Shown: piece by piece, positions 15,950 through 24,280 of the stretch
Numbering within the stretch: the stretch's first letter is position 1
Layout: each line of letters starts with the position of its first letter
NCBI GenBank assembly: GCA_947457935.1
Contig: CANGXP010000016.1
Span: 1 to 36,573 of the forward strand
Length of the DNA stretch: 36,573 nucleotides
Direction of reading: 5' to 3'
Source: Alphaproteobacteria bacterium
GTDB taxonomy: Bacteria; Pseudomonadota; Alphaproteobacteria; JAJTHO01; CANGXP01
Translations under genes and position numbers: made by a program
Notes under the pieces: model-generated
Seen by the model: the letters and a program-made list of their open reading frames with translations, nothing else
Told to the model about the DNA's origin: nothing
Databases searched by the model: none

Positions 15950-16348
15950 ATGTTCAGAAAATCATCGCTGGTAATGGCCATGTGTTCCGTTACTCTACTC
16001 TCTGGCTGTGCCACTATTATGGAGGGCAGCACCCAAAACATTAAAGTGTCTACCAATCCTTCAGGTGCGCGCTGCATCATCAAAAACGGTGAGAAAACCT
16101 TGGCAACGATAGAGGAGACTCCTGATTTTGTCGATGTCAAGAAACTAAAATCGGACGTAACGATTACGTGTGAGAAACCGGGATACGCGCCGATGCAGAA
16201 AACACTTGTTTCTGATTTTTCAAGAATGACCGCGGGAAATTTGGTATTTGGATTGGTCTCTCTGCCAGGTATTGGCGTAGATGCCGCCACGGGAGCCATT
16301 AATAAATACGATGATCGGGTTGAGCTGAAATTATCGCCAGCGCGTTGA
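15950..16348 (+). CDS. Small outer-membrane-type lipoprotein, PEGA-like
   Basis: This 132-aa protein has a lipoprotein signal peptide with lipobox LLSGC, placing the lipidated Cys at about residue 20. After CATIMEGSTQNIKVSTNPSG comes a PEGA-like segment (VSTNPSGARCIIKNGEK...VTITCEKPGYAP), a small β-fold common in surface lipoproteins. A Gly/Ala-rich hydrophobic segment (NLVFGLVSLPGIGVDAATGA) lies near the C-terminus. Similar small alphaproteobacterial lipoproteins have no defined function. It is divergent from the autotransporter gene, with a 103-base AT-rich gap that must hold both promoters. Confidence 0.85.
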   Translation: MFRKSSLVMAMCSVTLLSGCATIMEGSTQNIKVSTNPSGARCIIKNGEKTLATIEETPDFVDVKKLKSDVTITCEKPGYAPMQKTLVSDFSRMTAGNLVFGLVSLPGIGVDAATGAINKYDDRVELKLSPAR

Positions 16349-16517
16349 GATTAGGCATATCACCTGTCGCAGCCGACAACCATATGCCATATTCAGTTTC
16401 ATAATCGCTTGTTTTGTCTGGTCGCAGGTTCGCATAGCGTCTACAATGTCCTGCCAGCCTGCAAATGCCAATAGAAGACTTCTCCAATACGCAGATCTTC
16501 GAAGAAGCGTTAAAGTT

Positions 16518-16724
16518 CTATTCATTTCTATATTCAAGAATGTCGCCAGGTTGACATTCAAGCGCGTGACAAATGGCAATCAATGTTGAAAAGCGAATAG
16601 CTTTGGCTTTGCCAGTTTTCAAAATCGATAGATTTGCCAGAGTGATACCCGTCATTTCTGCAAGGTCGCTTAAGCGGACTTTACGCTTGGCTAACACAAC
16701 ATCCAGATTGACAACAATACGCAT
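16518..16724 (-). CDS. XRE-family transcriptional regulator (YozG-like), partner of DUF2975
   Basis: A 68-aa Cro/CI-type DNA-binding protein consisting essentially of one helix-turn-helix (VRLSDLAEMTGITLANLSIL, about residues 17-36). The start at 16724 (MRIVVNLD) is chosen because small regulators of this type begin there and AGGGA precedes it; the open frame extends further upstream into the DUF2975 gene without support. It starts 7 bases after the DUF2975 stop. Such two-gene units are widespread, and the regulator probably controls its own operon, with the membrane partner modulating it (inference). Confidence 0.88.
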   Translation of the reverse strand: MRIVVNLDVVLAKRKVRLSDLAEMTGITLANLSILKTGKAKAIRFSTLIAICHALECQPGDILEYRNE

Positions 16725-16731
16725 TTTATCC

Positions 16732-17259
16732 CTAAATGGTATATTTTTCGAAATCATGTAACGCCGATGCACGGCGCATGATCCGACCCACCACATAAAA
16801 AAATGCGCCTGCCATGATGTATTCTGGCTGAATGGCATAAAGAATGGATATATCAGCTAATGCGGGCGTCATACCACCGTAATAAAGAATGACACTCAGC
16901 AAAGGAAACGTAGCCGAATTAATAACTCCCATAAATGCTAACGCTATGCCGATACGGATAAAACAACTCGTGTTGCAGGTGTCAAATAGAATGCCACGAC
17001 GATAATTTCTTGCCAATCGAATCACCTGAATGATGGCATAAATCCAAGCAATATGAGGTGCAGAACACAGTAATCCCACGCCAATTCGGATGCCTATGGG
17101 CAACGTTTCTAGAGGAATGCGCCATATCTCGGCCCCATGCATCAACATGATTGGCTGCAAAAAAATTTCCTCAATCGGCAGGATTATGCTCATCAGGCCA
17201 GAACACAGTGCCAATATGATGAGAGCAACACTCCATATATTTAATTCTTTATCGATCAT
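16732..17259 (-). CDS. DUF2975 membrane protein
   Basis: Four hydrophobic segments can be seen in about 175 residues (around 6-26, 50-80, 103-128 and 140-160), and the arrangement matches DUF2975 proteins. The motif RNYRRGILFDTCNTSCFIRI (about 80-100) is the region usually conserved in the family (YRxGxPFxxxNxxxLRxIG). The ATG at 17259 has GGA upstream; a GTG at 17283 is an alternative giving 8 more residues. It forms an operon with the YozG-like XRE regulator. The pair probably senses a membrane or envelope signal; this is inference. Confidence 0.85.
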   Translation of the reverse strand: MIDKELNIWSVALIILALCSGLMSIILPIEEIFLQPIMLMHGAEIWRIPLETLPIGIRIGVGLLCSAPHIAWIYAIIQVIRLARNYRRGILFDTCNTSCFIRIGIALAFMGVINSATFPLLSVILYYGGMTPALADISILYAIQPEYIMAGAFFYVVGRIMRRASALHDFEKYTI

Positions 17260-17357
17260 AATTTTTCCAACTGTAGGGTTCACTTGTTTTCGGCTTCGCT
17301 TATGATGACACCATCATTTCATGGTGTTTTGGCTTCAGCGGTAAGCTCTTAGAAGCG

Positions 17358-19151
17358 TTAATTACCCCACTCTAACGCGAGCATTTCATACACAATCGCT
17401 TTGGCTTCCGCATCATAGCCATATTTTAGCAGGGTGCGAAAAACATCTTGCATCACGGCATTATCATAATGCAGCGGCACGAGTTGCAGCAAACGCACGC
17501 TCAGCAACAGGCTTTTCCCCTTATCACCCGCATTTAGTGACTGCACCAAGCCTGTGTGCAGTGTTGCCATTTCCTCCGCCACCACAGGATTATCAAACGA
17601 TGCTAACAAAGCAGGCATGGAAAGGGGCAGGGGGTCTGCGTTGGTATCTCCATGGGGGAGTTTTTTGCCTAACGCGGAAAAATACGCGGTGACAACCCGT
17701 CCATAAAGGATATTTTTCTGTTGCCAACGATTAAAGCGGGCAACATTTTGTGGGTTAGTTGTATCTGCTGCATAGCTGCGTTGTAAAATATAATAGGGCA
17801 GAAGCGTTGTAAGTACTTGTGTTGCGGCGGCATTCCCATTGCGTTCCTCAATTTCCAGCAACGTGAGCCATAAACCTGCGCGGTCTGCATCCCCTGCTAA
17901 TAACAGCAACGGCACTAAAGTGGGGGCAGCAAAAATGAATTGCTTACTCAATGGTACTTCAAAAGTCAGCGGATAAAACACTTTAGCAAAAGCAAGAATA
18001 CTGCGATTTTCCGCGTTAAACGCGGTCAATATTTTTAGCAGGGAGAGTTTTTCTTCGAGTGTTTTTGTGCGTTGAATTTTCTGCCACAGCAACGCGTTTT
18101 CGCGCCCTGTGGGCAGGGGGTCATCCATCGCCACTTTGCCGAGGGCTTGTGTGTCGTCAATCGTGCCCCATTCATTCTCATTAAATTTTTCAGAACGATA
18201 CAGATGTAGTAAGGTTTGAACATCAAGAGTATTACGGCTTACGGCTTGTTCGGCTGCTACAATCCGCGTGCCACTCCATAAAAAGGGGAGGGTGGCAAGA
18301 CGGGGGAATAAGGTGGGATTGAGGGTGGGTTGCACCACAAGAGGCACATCTTTTTGCAGCAAAGAGAGTAGGGTTATTTGTAATAACGTGGGGTTCTCAA
18401 GCGTGGGGGCTTTGGGGCTTTGCTCTAACCCAAAAGCAGCAAGCTCAATAAAAGAATCTTTTACTTTGCCTTGTGTTGCTTGTTCTTGCAGTAGCCCGAA
18501 CGATAATTCGGCAGCGGCTCTATTCCCCGAGGCTAACTGACACAAAAAGATAGTTTTTGCGATGTTTGGTGCATTTTCAGGGGCTTTTTCAAGGGCTTCT
18601 TGGTGAATCGCGCATCCTCGTTTGATGTCAGATTTTAAAAATGGCAGGTAAACCGCCATACGCCACGAACTTGGGGTATAGTCTTTGCGGGGAATGGTGT
18701 TGAGGAGTTCTTCTGCTGCAGTCACATTGCCCGTGCTAGCTAGTGTTTGCAGGCGTTGCCCCAAAAATGCGGCTGCATCGGTGGGCGGTGTTTGGCTTGG
18801 CGGTGCTTTTGCGGCCGCTTTTAAAACCCGCGCAATAATTTGTTGCGTGGTGGGCGAGGTGTATCCCCGCTCAATCGCTTGCAAAAGTGCGATAATTTCT
18901 GTTTGTGTTGCGTTGTCCCATAACGGTTGGGGAGCGCCGATGCCGCTATCATTAATATCAACGGCGGTAAGTTCACTGCTGGTGAGTGTTGCACGGGTTT
19001 GGGGCTTCAGGGCATCTGTTTGTGCAGCTAAAGTGTTAAGGGCGGGGGTAGTGCGCGGGGAGGGTATGACGGGAGTGGAGACAGGAGCACTACTGCACGC
19101 AGTGAGAAGAGCGCAAACAGACGCATAGCAAAGGAAGGAAAATCTATTCAT
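17358..19151 (-). CDS. Large lipoprotein of unknown function (597 aa)
   Basis: The N-terminus is a lipoprotein signal with lipobox LLTAC (Cys19), followed by a Pro/Thr/Ser-rich linker (about 20-60). The rest is helical, with many Ala/Leu-rich repeats reminiscent of TPR-like or α-solenoid folds (for example LQTLASTGNVTAAEELLNTI, LLLAGDADRAGLWLTLLEIE). I do not recognise a named family, although alphaproteobacteria carry similar uncharacterised proteins next to aroK. It overlaps the upstream 79-aa membrane protein gene by 8 bases, so the two are coupled. It may be an envelope scaffold. Confidence 0.75.
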   Translation of the reverse strand: MNRFSFLCYASVCALLTACSSAPVSTPVIPSPRTTPALNTLAAQTDALKPQTRATLTSSELTAVDINDSGIGAPQPLWDNATQTEIIALLQAIERGYTSPTTQQIIARVLKAAAKAPPSQTPPTDAAAFLGQRLQTLASTGNVTAAEELLNTIPRKDYTPSSWRMAVYLPFLKSDIKRGCAIHQEALEKAPENAPNIAKTIFLCQLASGNRAAAELSFGLLQEQATQGKVKDSFIELAAFGLEQSPKAPTLENPTLLQITLLSLLQKDVPLVVQPTLNPTLFPRLATLPFLWSGTRIVAAEQAVSRNTLDVQTLLHLYRSEKFNENEWGTIDDTQALGKVAMDDPLPTGRENALLWQKIQRTKTLEEKLSLLKILTAFNAENRSILAFAKVFYPLTFEVPLSKQFIFAAPTLVPLLLLAGDADRAGLWLTLLEIEERNGNAAATQVLTTLLPYYILQRSYAADTTNPQNVARFNRWQQKNILYGRVVTAYFSALGKKLPHGDTNADPLPLSMPALLASFDNPVVAEEMATLHTGLVQSLNAGDKGKSLLLSVRLLQLVPLHYDNAVMQDVFRTLLKYGYDAEAKAIVYEMLALEWGN

Positions 19152-19383
19152 TTTGCGGTTGTGGTGCGGGAGAGTCGCCTATAGGCGCAAGAACAGGTTG
19201 TGCCACGGCAGGAGGGATTGCAACAGGCGTTGGTTTTGGCGCGTTCTGTACCTTTAGCGCCTCGTCAAGCGGCACATCAATGCTGAGTGTTTTGTTTTCA
19301 GGCTCCACTTTCATCACAAACCCAGCAAAAAAGCCGAAAAGAATAATGGAAAGGAGGATTAAAACGAGGAACAGTTTTTTCAT
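19144..19383 (-). CDS. Small single-pass membrane protein (79 aa) upstream of the lipoprotein
   Basis: The start MKKLFLVLILLSIILFGFFA at 19383 gives one N-terminal transmembrane segment (about residues 4-24). A short periplasmic part follows, ending in a Pro/Ala-rich tail (PKPTPVAIPPAVAQP). A longer frame extends upstream across the aroK start region, but the Lys-Lys-hydrophobic start fits better. Its stop overlaps the start of the 597-aa lipoprotein by 8 bases. The two genes diverge from aroK. Function unknown; it probably works with the lipoprotein in the envelope. Confidence 0.7.
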   Translation of the reverse strand: MKKLFLVLILLSIILFGFFAGFVMKVEPENKTLSIDVPLDEALKVQNAPKPTPVAIPPAVAQPVLAPIGDSPAPQPQNE

Positions 19384-19484
19384 AGATGCTTTTTTTAATG
19401 ATATTATGTAGGATGCATCATGCTTACAGGAAACAGTGTCCCAGCGCAATTTTTTTATCAAGGTGCCCCAAGGATTGAGGCATC

Positions 19485-20021
19485 GTGAACAGGTTTTTGG
19501 ATAAACCCCTTGTCCTTGTGGGAATGATGGGCTGCGGCAAAACAACACTGGGCAGTGCACTAGCCAGAGAATGGGGCGTGAAGTTTTTTGATGTTGATGC
19601 GGTTATTGAACAGCACTTTCAAAAAACAGTTTCAGAAATTTTTGCAACCGAAGGCGAGGCGTTTTTTCGTGGAGCAGAAAGTGAAGTTATTAAGGCATTA
19701 CTTGAACATGAGCAGGTGGTTATTGCTTTAGGTGGCGGCGCGTTTTTGAGTAAGCGCAATAGGAATATAATTAAAAACAAAGCATTGTCTGTTTTTTTAA
19801 AAGTACCAAGTGAGATACTGTTTCGCCGATTAGAGAAAAAAGCCGCGCATCGCCCTTTGTTGCAAAGCGGACAGGGCAATTTACGCGAGAGAATAGGCGT
19901 GTTATTAAAAGAGCGTGAACCCGTCTATGCACTGGCAGATGTAACGGTGAGCTTTGACAAACGCCAAAGTTTGAAACGGGCGATAGAATTTTTTGAAGAA
20001 GAAATAGCAGGAAAAATATAA
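19485..20021 (+). CDS. aroK: Shikimate kinase
   Basis: Phosphorylates shikimate with ATP, the fifth step of chorismate synthesis. The 178-aa P-loop kinase has Walker A GMMGCGKT (13-20), shikimate-binding Asp36 and Asp38 (FDVD), Arg62 in FFRGAES, GGG at 83-85 and the lid HRPLL. It starts with GTG at 19485, preceded by AAGGA and GAGG. aroB follows 4 bases after the stop, so the two are one operon, the usual alphaproteobacterial order. Confidence 0.97.
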   Translation: MNRFLDKPLVLVGMMGCGKTTLGSALAREWGVKFFDVDAVIEQHFQKTVSEIFATEGEAFFRGAESEVIKALLEHEQVVIALGGGAFLSKRNRNIIKNKALSVFLKVPSEILFRRLEKKAAHRPLLQSGQGNLRERIGVLLKEREPVYALADVTVSFDKRQSLKRAIEFFEEEIAGKI

Positions 20022-20025
20022 CTAT

Positions 20026-21147
20026 ATGCGTACTATAAAGGAGATTGTTCCTGTTGCACTAGAGAATCACCGTTACGAAATTATCATTGCGGCGAGTCTC
20101 TTGGAAGACATCATCACCCCCATTCAGGCAGTGCTCACAGGCAAACGCTGTGTGGTGATTAGCGATGCAACCGTTGCGCCGCTATATGCGGATGGTATTT
20201 TAAATCAGTTTGCAAAAGCAGGATATGCAGCAACGCTGATTACCATCAATTCAGGGGATAAAAACAAAAATTTCAGTAGCTTGCAGTATATTTGTGAGAA
20301 GTTACTTGATTTTAAAGTTGATAGAAATTGCTTTCTTGTTGCCTTAGGCGGCGGGGTGATTGGCGATATAACAGGGCTTGCGGCAAGCCTGATTTTGCGC
20401 GGTATTCCCTACATTCAGATTCCCACAACCTTGCTTGCACAGGTGGATAGCTCCGTGGGTGGCAAAACAGCGATTAATATGCCGCAGGGTAAAAATCTCG
20501 TGGGGGCGTTTTATCAGCCCAGCCTTGTGTTGATTGATTCAACGGTTCTGAGAACTTTAGGAAAAAGAGAAATATTAGCAGGTTATGCAGAAATATTAAA
20601 GTATGGACTGATTAATGACGCGCCATTTTTTGCGTGGTTAGAGCAACACGGTGCGGCTGTTTGTGCGCTAGACCCCGCCGCCGTTCATTATGCTGTTGCA
20701 ACAAGTTGTCGTGCAAAAGCCGCAATTGTTGCCGCAGATGAAAAAGAAACCAGTGGTTTGCGTGCATTACTTAATCTAGGTCATACGTTTGGTCATGCGT
20801 TGGAAGCTGCTGTTGGCTACAGCGATACAGTGTTGCACGGCGAAGCGGTCGCTATGGGGTGCTTAATGGCGTTTCAGTTATCGGTAGATTTGGGGCAATG
20901 CCCGCCGCAGGATTTAGAACGATTGAAGCAGCACCAACAAGCATGCGGTTATGCGCTCACACTCCCAGCATTGGCAGATTTTCCGTGGCAGGCGGAAACT
21001 CTTGTTGAGCTGATGGCACTTGACAAAAAAGTGGCGGATCAAAAGAAAACTTTTGTACTGGCAAAAGGAATAGGGGCATCATACTTGGATAAAAACATAG
21101 ATGACTCCTCTGTTATCAAGGCATTAAATAAGTTTATTAAAGTATAG
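20026..21147 (+). CDS. aroB: 3-dehydroquinate synthase
   Basis: Converts DAHP to 3-dehydroquinate, the second step of the shikimate pathway, using NAD+ and a divalent metal. The 373-aa protein carries the NAD-binding ALGGGVIGDITGLAAS, IPTTLLAQVDSSVGGKTAIN, KNLVGAF and the metal ligands in LNLGHTFGHALE (two His) and LHGEAVAMG. Full length and intact. It sits 4 bases after aroK and 11 bases before the HlyC/CorC-type gene. Confidence 0.98.
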   Translation: MRTIKEIVPVALENHRYEIIIAASLLEDIITPIQAVLTGKRCVVISDATVAPLYADGILNQFAKAGYAATLITINSGDKNKNFSSLQYICEKLLDFKVDRNCFLVALGGGVIGDITGLAASLILRGIPYIQIPTTLLAQVDSSVGGKTAINMPQGKNLVGAFYQPSLVLIDSTVLRTLGKREILAGYAEILKYGLINDAPFFAWLEQHGAAVCALDPAAVHYAVATSCRAKAAIVAADEKETSGLRALLNLGHTFGHALEAAVGYSDTVLHGEAVAMGCLMAFQLSVDLGQCPPQDLERLKQHQQACGYALTLPALADFPWQAETLVELMALDKKVADQKKTFVLAKGIGASYLDKNIDDSSVIKALNKFIKV

Positions 21148-21158
21148 GATTGTAAAAA

Positions 21159-22430
21159 ATGGACATGAGTAGCGATATAATAGGTTTAATCTCTATTGTT
21201 TTCCTGTTGGGTTGCTCCGCTTTTTTTTCTATGTCAGAGACGGCTTTAACAGCAGCCTCGCGCCCGAAAATGCACCATGCAGAAAAACAGGGCAGCAAGA
21301 GAGCGGCCGTGGTGAATCACCTACGTCAAGATAGCGAAAGTCTCATCGGGTCGATTTTAGTAGGCAATAACCTTGTCAATATTTTAGCAACAGTGCTTAC
21401 CACAACGGTTTTTACCAGCTTGTTTGGCGAAACAGGGGTTGTTTACGCAACAGTAGCCATGACCGTTGCTATTATTGTTTTCGCGGAAGTGTTGCCCAAA
21501 ACCTACGCTTTTAACCATGCAGATAAAGTCGCGATGGTTGTTTCGTATTTTGTGCGGGGTTGGTTGTGGATTTCGTGGCCGATTACATGGACAATTCAGA
21601 AAGTGTCTCGCTTGTTATTGCGTTTGCTAGGGGTGAAAACATCAGCAGAATTGGGGCGATATTTGGGAGATGACGAGTTGCGCGGCGCGATTGATCTGCA
21701 CGGCAACACGCCTGATCGCGATGATGTGCAGCAAGAACGCGCCATGCTCCGCAGTATTCTTGATTTAGATGCGGTAACGGTGGAAAAAATTATGACCCAT
21801 CGTCGCAAAGCGATGATGCTCGACATTGAAATGCCCAAGGAAGAGTTGATAGAGGCGGTACTCAGTAGCCCGTATACGCGCATTCCGCTATGGAAAGATG
21901 ACCCCAGTAACGTTGTGGGGGTGCTGCATGCAAAACCGCTGTTGCGGGCATTGCGTCAAACGCCCGATGTTGAAAAGTTGGATATTTTAGACCTTGCGAA
22001 TGAGCCGTGGTTTATTCCTGAAACGGTGAACCTGCTTGATCAATTACAGGAATTTAGAGAACGGCGCGAGCATTTTGCGTTGGTTGTGGATGAATACGGC
22101 GCGTTGATGGGGATCGTCACGCTGGAAGATATTTTGGAAGAAATTGTGGGGGAGATTTCTGATGAGTTAGATTCGCCTGTAACGGGCGTGCGCCGCCATC
22201 CTGATGGCAGTTATTTGGTGCAAGGTTCTGTTACTATTCGCGATTTGAACCGTCAGTTTGATTGGGGTTTGCCTGAAAACCCTGCTGCCACCTTGGCAGG
22301 ACTCATCATGCATGAAGCCCGCCAACTGCCAGACATAGGGCAGGTGTATAGCTTTTTTGATTTCCGTTTTGAGATTGTGCGGCGGCAACGCCATCAGGTG
22401 ACGTTGATTAAGGTTAAGCAGCAACTATAG
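21159..22430 (+). CDS. HlyC/CorC-family (CNNM-like) membrane protein with CBS pair
   Basis: A DUF21 transmembrane domain occupies about residues 1-175, with hydrophobic segments near 7-27, 62-84, 95-115 and 125-150. CBS domains (about 205-325) include MTHRRKAMMLDIEMPKEEL and HFALVVDEYGALMGIVTLED. A C-terminal CorC/HlyC domain (about 340-423) follows. Members of this family are linked to Mg2+/Co2+ efflux or homeostasis. The start at 21159 has AGGA 9 bases upstream. The stop TAG (22428-22430) lies inside the left end of a MITE-like element, so the final residues may have been set by that insertion. Confidence 0.92.
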   Translation: MDMSSDIIGLISIVFLLGCSAFFSMSETALTAASRPKMHHAEKQGSKRAAVVNHLRQDSESLIGSILVGNNLVNILATVLTTTVFTSLFGETGVVYATVAMTVAIIVFAEVLPKTYAFNHADKVAMVVSYFVRGWLWISWPITWTIQKVSRLLLRLLGVKTSAELGRYLGDDELRGAIDLHGNTPDRDDVQQERAMLRSILDLDAVTVEKIMTHRRKAMMLDIEMPKEELIEAVLSSPYTRIPLWKDDPSNVVGVLHAKPLLRALRQTPDVEKLDILDLANEPWFIPETVNLLDQLQEFRERREHFALVVDEYGALMGIVTLEDILEEIVGEISDELDSPVTGVRRHPDGSYLVQGSVTIRDLNRQFDWGLPENPAATLAGLIMHEARQLPDIGQVYSFFDFRFEIVRRQRHQVTLIKVKQQL

Positions 22431-22532
22431 TGGTCTTGCTTTAGATTGATACAAGGAAGGCGAGGCGAAGTGTATATAATCATAGATGACCAGAAGTATG
22501 ACGATGTAGCAATTTGAATGAAGACCGCTATA
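22426..22532. mobile_element. 107-bp MITE-like element overlapping the corC-like stop codon
   Basis: The ends are imperfect inverted repeats: TATAGTGGTCTT at the left (22426-22437) and AAGACCGCTATA at the right (22521-22532). Similarity extends inward to about 27 bases (ATTGATACA against ATTGCTACA). There is no coding capacity. TA dinucleotides at both ends fit a TA-target transposition, as in IS630/Tc1-type elements, but this is inference. Confidence 0.65.
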
Positions 22533-22577
22533 TAATCCTTGTTGCCCTCTGTTTTTCTGCATGGTATATCTGTGCGA

Positions 22578-23525
22578 ATGAGCACCTATCTTGATTTTGA
22601 ACAGCCTATTCTCGAACTCGAGGGAAAAATTGAAGAGCTAAAACGCCTTCAAGATGCCGAGATGGATATTGCGGAAGAAGTGGCGCGGTTGTCCGAAAAA
22701 GTTGAGCGGATGCTGAAAGCAACCTACGGAAAACTCACGCCGTGGCAAAAAGTGCAGGTTGCACGTCATCCCAGCCGCCCGCGTTGCGGCGCATTCATTA
22801 ATGCTCTCGTTGAAGATTTCACCCAGCTTGCAGGGGATAAACTGTATGGCGAAGATGCCGCCATCATCGGCGGGATTGGGTGTTTTCATGGGCGCAGTGT
22901 GATGGTGATTGGTCAAGAACGCGGGCATGATCTTGCCTCACGACTAAAGCATAATTTTGGGATGCCCAAGCCAGAAGGCTACAGAAAAGCACAACGCCTG
23001 ATGAAAATGGCGGATCACTTTGGTTTGCCAATTTTAACCTTTGTTGATACCCCCGGTGCGTACCCCGGTATTGGCGCGGAAGAACGCGGCCAAGCAGAAG
23101 CTATTGCGCGGAGCATTGATATTGGGTTGAGTGTTACTGTACCGTTCATCACCACCGTTATTGGAGAGGGCGGTTCAGGCGGCGCGATTGCCCTTGCCAC
23201 AGGCAACCGTGTGCTCATGTTGGAACATGCTGTCTATTCCGTTATCTCCCCTGAAGGATGCGCGTCAATTTTGTGGCGCAGCGCGGCTGAGGCAGAAACA
23301 GCCGCTGAAGCCCTTAAAATTACTGCACAGGATTTACACCGCCTTGGGGTGATTGATGAAATTGTTGCAGAACCCTTGGGCGGCGCACATCGCCACCCTA
23401 CACAAGCTATCAATACGCTGAAAAGTGCTCTGGCGCGTCATTTGGATGAGTTGGCGGGAGAAGAGGCGGCTGTTTTGAAGCTGCAGCGGCAGGAAAAATT
23501 TCTTGCCATGGGGCGGGCGGCTTAA
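22578..23525 (+). CDS. accA: Acetyl-CoA carboxylase carboxyltransferase, alpha subunit
   Basis: With AccD it transfers the carboxyl group from carboxybiotin to acetyl-CoA, the first committed step in fatty acid synthesis. The start MSTYLDFEQPILELEGKIEE at 22578 matches the family; an in-frame ATG 13 codons upstream adds residues not seen in homologues. The crotonase-like core shows GGIGCFHGRSVMVIGQERGH, FVDTPGAYPGIGAEERGQAE and EGGSGGAIALATGN. The 315-aa length is standard. It stands alone after the MITE, and a parS site follows 95 bases after the stop. Confidence 0.96.
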   Translation: MSTYLDFEQPILELEGKIEELKRLQDAEMDIAEEVARLSEKVERMLKATYGKLTPWQKVQVARHPSRPRCGAFINALVEDFTQLAGDKLYGEDAAIIGGIGCFHGRSVMVIGQERGHDLASRLKHNFGMPKPEGYRKAQRLMKMADHFGLPILTFVDTPGAYPGIGAEERGQAEAIARSIDIGLSVTVPFITTVIGEGGSGGAIALATGNRVLMLEHAVYSVISPEGCASILWRSAAEAETAAEALKITAQDLHRLGVIDEIVAEPLGGAHRHPTQAINTLKSALARHLDELAGEEAAVLKLQRQEKFLAMGRAA

Positions 23526-23619
23526 AAAATTAACTATTTATCAATACTTTAAGCCTCTGAAAGCCACCTAAAAAAACACCGATTTTTGAAAAAATGGCGG
23601 AACTCTGCCGTCAAATCAA

Positions 23620-23635
23620 TGTTTCACGTGAAACA
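23620..23635. promoter_or_regulatory. parS site (ParB-binding)
   Basis: TGTTTCACGTGAAACA is a perfect 16-bp palindrome and matches the conserved chromosomal parS consensus TGTTNCACGTGAAACA at every position. ParB-CTP clamps load here, spread, and recruit SMC and ParA for chromosome segregation. It lies between accA and the antitoxin gene, in non-coding DNA. No parA or parB gene is in the window. In most bacteria such sites cluster near the replication origin. Confidence 0.93.
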
Positions 23636-23676
23636 TATATAGTATTAGTGAAAAATATAAATCAAAAATAGCAACT

Positions 23677-23964
23677 CTATAATTGCTCACCACTTTGTAG
23701 GTTCGGGTATGAGCCCACCGCATATTGATGTAGTATCCCTGCAATCAACGTATCACGTGGCATTCCTTGTTGTGCAGCTTTTATAGTCAACAAATCAACA
23801 TCAGATTTTTCAAGTGCAAGATGGAGATGATGCTTATTCTTTAGGCGTGTATTGCGTGCAATCAGCGGTGCTAAGGCCATATCCGCCGTAGCAGTCGAGG
23901 ATTGATTTAATGTTCCTGCACTAAACGCTTCAAGAATTTCTTGCTCTTCGCTATCGAGTTTCAT
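23677..23964 (-). CDS. Antitoxin partner of BrnT-like toxin (ribbon-helix-helix type)
   Basis: A 95-aa protein beginning KLDSEEQEILEAFSAGTL, the start typical of antitoxins encoded directly after BrnT/DUF497-like toxins. The C-terminal part (LHLALEKSDVDLLTIKAAQQ, then GMPRDTLIAGILHQYAVG) has the short β-strand plus two helices of a ribbon-helix-helix DNA-binding fold. It starts one base after the toxin stop, so the pair is coupled. Such antitoxins neutralise the toxin and repress the operon. Confidence 0.85.
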   Translation of the reverse strand: MKLDSEEQEILEAFSAGTLNQSSTATADMALAPLIARNTRLKNKHHLHLALEKSDVDLLTIKAAQQGMPRDTLIAGILHQYAVGSYPNLQSGEQL

Positions 23965-23965
23965 G

Positions 23966-24280
23966 TTAAGAATCCTTTTGGAGTCGTGCTTTATAGTGTT
24001 TTGTCGCGGTACGGCTTGGAAAAATAGTTTTCAGAAAAACACTATTTTCTTGCCGAATAAACGGCACTAAATAAACATATCCTGCTATATCGAGTTCGTA
24101 AATTTGTTGATGTGGATACTTCTCTTGGTTGGGATGGTCATAAACGTTTAAGATGTTGCCTGCTTCAATCAGTCTAATAACAGCATCGAAATTAATGCCG
24201 CGTTCTCGTTCTAATAACGCGCTTTTCTCTGCATTGTATTCATACTGAACAGCAGAACCATCTACAGTAAAATTATGCAT
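23966..24280 (-). CDS. BrnT/DUF497-like toxin
   Basis: This 104-aa protein has the toxin pattern YEYNAEKSALLERERGINFD, then VYDHPNQEKYPHQQIYELDI, YVYLVPFIRQENSVFLKTIF and PSRTATKHYK. It is close to small RelE-fold ribonucleases paired with ribbon-helix-helix antitoxins. Whether it is strictly BrnT (DUF497) or a neighbouring subfamily I cannot decide without a profile search. The order toxin then antitoxin, with a 1-base gap, is typical. The frame is intact, unlike the higB remnant at 10616. Expected activity: mRNA cleavage when the antitoxin is lost. Confidence 0.82.
   Translation of the reverse strand: MHNFTVDGSAVQYEYNAEKSALLERERGINFDAVIRLIEAGNILNVYDHPNQEKYPHQQIYELDIAGYVYLVPFIRQENSVFLKTIFPSRTATKHYKARLQKDS

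Noticed and set aside
16349-16517. Short minus-strand frames between the lipoprotein and the XRE gene
   Set aside because: Frames such as 16331-16579 and 16299-16487 show no recognisable domain or start signals. The stretch could be gene decay, but I cannot identify a parent gene.
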